Positions 4,305 to 5,953 of a stretch of 5,953 nucleotides of DNA are shown piece by piece. The DNA is from Nitrososphaera sp. UBA217 (GTDB lineage Archaea > Thermoproteota > Nitrososphaeria > Nitrososphaerales > Nitrososphaeraceae): contig DAOL01000069.1 in the NCBI GenBank assembly GCA_002501845.1, positions 660-6,612 on the forward strand, given 5' to 3'. A program made the position numbers and the translations under genes. Within the stretch, counting starts at the first letter, position 1; every line of letters begins with the position of its first letter. The notes under the pieces were generated by a model, which saw only the letters and a program-made list of their open reading frames with translations, ran no database searches and was not told the DNA's origin.

Positions 4305-5327
4305 CTAGGAGATCCAAAATGCTGTCTTGAGCTTTGTCAGAATTATCGCTGCAGCCGTCACGGCTCCTAGCGCAAAAATTGCAAATGGGAACTCGGGAAC
4401 ATTCCTCACTCCTTGTATCTCTATCTGGTGATCGCCCTTTGGGACGAAAAAGTCGATGTACACGGTCTTACCATCACCCTTGACCGAGGCGTCATGCAGC
4501 TCGCCGTCCAGCATTACAGTCACATTCTGATTCTGCGAAAACTGTGGTATCTGCAAGCTCAGTGGCCATCCTTTTGGAGAATAGGGCCGGATCCCAAACG
4601 CAATGCTGCCCGTCGTGTTTTCGTACCGCAGGCTGCTTACCTGCGCAAACGTGTTCAGGTTGAACGGGATGAACTTGCCGCTGCCCGCGTCTATAGTAGG
4701 TATCGGCGCGTCAAAATCAAGCCCGGCGCAGCTGTAGTAGAACACACCTGATCTTATCGCAGGATCCGGTATAGCAGTAAACTCTAGCTCTTCTCCGGAC
4801 TTGATAACCTCGATGACGTTGCTTCTTACAGTGTCGAGCTGCGACTTGTGATCCTGGCTGTGGACTGCTGCAAACACGCTTACATTGTGTATGTCAAACG
4901 GGGCAATGTTCTTTATGGTACCGACAAACGCCCTTTGCTCACCAACCGCCATGCCGTCATAGCTGAGAACCAGCATGGTGTTGTAATTTGGGGTTTCAAT
5001 TTCTTTGATATCCATAATAAAAGGCTCACTGGTGTTCGCCGCGCCGTCGAGCACAAATTTAAACGGCGAATCTGTGAGCGGCCATATTATCCTGCCGTAC
5101 GGTGGCGTCTGCAGTGTTCTACCATCATCAGTCCCTATCCCTATCGTAACCTGCACCGGCGTTGAAGCAAAGTTCCTAACAGTTCCGACGACGTTGACCC
5201 TGCCTTCAGAATCCACGAAGGACGATTTCAGGATTATCTCCGGACCGTCAAAAGCGTAAACCGTTGTAAATAGAGAGAACATGAAAACGAACGCAAGTGC
5301 ACATCCAGCCAGTAAACACATGGCCAT
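4305..5327 (-). CDS. Secreted beta-sandwich protein with PEF-type C-terminal sorting signal
   Basis: This is a 340-residue exported protein. It has a signal peptide at 1-25 (hydrophobic core LAFVFMFSLFTTVYA, likely cleavage before FDGPE). Two similar extracellular modules start at VVGTVRNFASTPVQV (47-61) and FVGTIKNIAPFDIHNVSVF (134-152). Each has the G-T-hydrophobic-basic-N strand seen in FxLYD/CARDB-like beta sandwiches. A third beta-rich region (about 222-306) follows. The end is NVPEFPFAIFALGAVTAAAI, running to a hydrophobic span to about 331 and the basic K332/K334. That layout (PEF motif, membrane helix, basic residues) is the archaeal PEF/PEFG-CTERM signal, processed by an archaeosortase-type enzyme that cuts the tail and fixes the protein to the surface. 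The motif here is PEFP, not PEFG. The role of the protein is unknown; a cell-surface or adhesion function is likely. ATG 5327 sits about 24 bases below a TATA box. Confidence 0.83.
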   Translation of the reverse strand: MAMCLLAGCALAFVFMFSLFTTVYAFDGPEIILKSSFVDSEGRVNVVGTVRNFASTPVQVTIGIGTDDGRTLQTPPYGRIIWPLTDSPFKFVLDGAANTSEPFIMDIKEIETPNYNTMLVLSYDGMAVGEQRAFVGTIKNIAPFDIHNVSVFAAVHSQDHKSQLDTVRSNVIEVIKSGEELEFTAIPDPAIRSGVFYYSCAGLDFDAPIPTIDAGSGKFIPFNLNTFAQVSSLRYENTTGSIAFGIRPYSPKGWPLSLQIPQFSQNQNVTVMLDGELHDASVKGDGKTVYIDFFVPKGDHQIEIQGVRNVPEFPFAIFALGAVTAAAIILTKLKTAFWIS

Positions 5328-5346
5328 TACCCGTTAGGCCAGCGGC

Positions 5347-5354
5347 AATTTAAG
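5347..5354 (-). promoter_or_regulatory. TATA box of the PEF-CTERM protein gene
   Basis: On the minus strand this reads CTTAAATT, centred about 24 bases before the ATG at 5325-5327. It begins directly after the stop codon of the 55-residue protein gene (5355-5357), so the two genes are packed without spacer but can be transcribed separately, with a leaderless message for the secreted protein. Confidence 0.55.
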
Positions 5355-5522
5355 TTAGCCTCCAGCGTTTTCGCCACTGAACCTGAGGTTATCCTGGTAC
5401 ACGTCTATCAACTCATTTATGACGTCGTCATAATTGATGTCGTGCTTTTTTGTGTGCATAATGTCGCTCATTATGGATGTCAGTCGCCTGTATGTCTGAT
5501 CGTCAATGCTCAGCGTCTTCAT
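5355..5522 (-). CDS. Small acidic protein, 55 aa, antitoxin-like N-terminus
   Basis: The ATG is at 5520-5522 and the TAA at 5355-5357. The sequence begins MKTLSIDDQTYRRLTSIMSD, continues IMHTKKHDINYDDVINELID and ends VYQDNLRFSGENAGG. The pattern is a short N-terminal strand (MKTLSID), a helix (QTYRRLTSIM) and a second helix (YDDVINELIDVYQ). It resembles the small VapB/ribbon-helix-helix-like proteins (M-K-T-I-x-(I/L)-D-x-x-T-Y-x-(R/K)-L ... (F/Y)-(S/D)-D-V-I-N-(E/K)-L) common in archaea, including DUF7557-type thaumarchaeal proteins. Such proteins are often antitoxins or small regulators, but no PIN-domain toxin or other partner gene lies beside it, so I call it antitoxin-like only by sequence. 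A TATA box lies about 28 bases upstream, which supports the start and a leaderless mRNA. Confidence 0.75.
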   Translation of the reverse strand: MKTLSIDDQTYRRLTSIMSDIMHTKKHDINYDDVINELIDVYQDNLRFSGENAGG

Positions 5523-5546
5523 TAACCTAGATTCAACTTTTGTAGG

Positions 5547-5554
5547 TATTTAAT
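5547..5554 (-). promoter_or_regulatory. TATA box of the 55-residue protein gene
   Basis: On the minus strand this reads ATTAAATA, centred about 28 bases before the ATG at 5520-5522, the spacing of a leaderless archaeal transcript. It lies just downstream of the stop codon of the broken ZIP transporter gene (5558-5560). Confidence 0.6.
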
Positions 5555-5557
5555 TTT

Positions 5558-5953
5558 TCAAATTAATAGCGTGGTGAGATACATTATCAGCATACCGGCC
5601 ACAAGGCTAGCGATAGTCAGACCAGCCAAAAACTTGCCTCCATTTGAGCGGCTGACAAACCTACCTATGGTCACCACGACCTGGAACACGGCCCGGGCCC
5701 CTATTGCAAGGAACACTATGGCCGCGAGAGGGGACGCGACAAAGCCACCTATCCAGGTGCCCACTATTGCCGGAGCTCCGGCAATGATTCCCGAGCGCTA
5801 TCAAGTACTAAATCCTTGGTCTTTCTTTTGCCATCGGCGCCACTATGGCCAGACCTTCGGTGATATTGTGCAGCGTAAAGCCCACTGTCAAAAAAGTGCT
5901 CAGTGCTACTTCTACCACCATCGCTCCTCCTATGGCAAGCCCCTCGCCCAGGT
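5558..5953 (-). pseudogene. ZIP-family metal transporter, C-terminal half, broken by stop and frameshift
   Basis: From the window edge the frame reads LGEGLAIGGAMVVEV, then LSTFLTVGFTLHNITEGLAI and VAPMAKERPRI. HNITEG with the preceding GEGLAIGG is the metal-binding pair of membrane helices of ZIP transporters of the ZupT/GufA type, which bring Zn2+, Fe2+ or related ions into the cell. At 5808-5810 an in-frame TAG follows. The same frame goes on as YLIALG, and then one extra base within 5789-5792 shifts it. The next frame gives IIAGAPAIVGTWIGG and the last membrane helices (ASPLAAIVFLAIGARAVFQV to KFLAGLTIASLVAGMLIMYL), ending at a TGA (5558-5560). Together the two parts restore the normal family C-terminus, so this was one gene. 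A GTG-started 68-residue frame at 5558-5764 is only the remnant tail. Sequencing error is the alternative. Confidence 0.82.

Noticed and set aside
5558..5764. 68-residue membrane protein as an independent gene starting at GTG 5764
   Set aside because: Its sequence is the C-terminal tail of a ZIP transporter whose upstream part is present in another frame, so it is part of a broken gene.
1..5953. CRISPR arrays, insertion sequences, inverted terminal repeats or attachment sites
   Set aside because: No regularly spaced repeats, transposase-like frames or flanking direct repeats were found; the tRNA gene shows no integrase beside it and no duplicated 3' end in the window.

Overview
The window looks like a piece of an ammonia-oxidising thaumarchaeal (Nitrososphaeria) chromosome, most likely the soil Nitrososphaera-type branch. 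The signs are an archaeal copper nitrite reductase of the thaumarchaeal kind, a secreted protein with a PEF-type C-terminal sorting signal, a short winged-helix protein of a thaumarchaeal type, a DUF99 protein, and a tRNA intron with archaeal bulge-helix-bulge splice sites. Several genes have a TATA-like box about 24-28 bases upstream of the start codon, the layout expected for leaderless archaeal transcripts. The organism assignment is an inference from gene content; no rRNA is present.

Left part (1-1787, all on the minus strand): an EF-Tu/SelB-like protein that has lost its GTPase motifs, followed after one base by a DUF99 (UPF0215) protein, then an intron-containing tRNA-Cys(GCA) with its own TATA box and an encoded CCA, then the N-terminus of an SRPBCC-domain protein running off the window. 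Middle part (1800-2510): a short promoter region serves the EF-like gene leftwards and a small winged-helix gene rightwards. The winged-helix gene meets a 99-residue basic protein of unknown function stop codon to stop codon with no spacer.

Central part (2470-4304): nirK on the minus strand with a strong TATA box upstream and a T-rich terminator downstream; an AT-rich spacer; a small zinc-ribbon protein on the plus strand; and a 233-base stretch without an accepted gene that contains a doubtful coding-like frame. Right part (4305-5953, minus strand): a secreted or membrane-anchored beta-sandwich protein with a PEF-type tail, a 55-residue acidic protein, and the C-terminal half of a ZIP-family metal transporter that is broken by an in-frame stop and a one-base frameshift.

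The genes do not form one obvious pathway. NirK is the metabolic centrepiece. I do not see a clear new multi-gene system. The most interesting points are the apparent His-to-Gln change at the second-domain catalytic position of NirK, the double-lesion ZIP pseudogene, the pseudo-GTPase/DUF99/tRNA-Cys cluster, the 17-base tRNA intron, and the PEFP variant of the thaumarchaeal C-terminal sorting signal.
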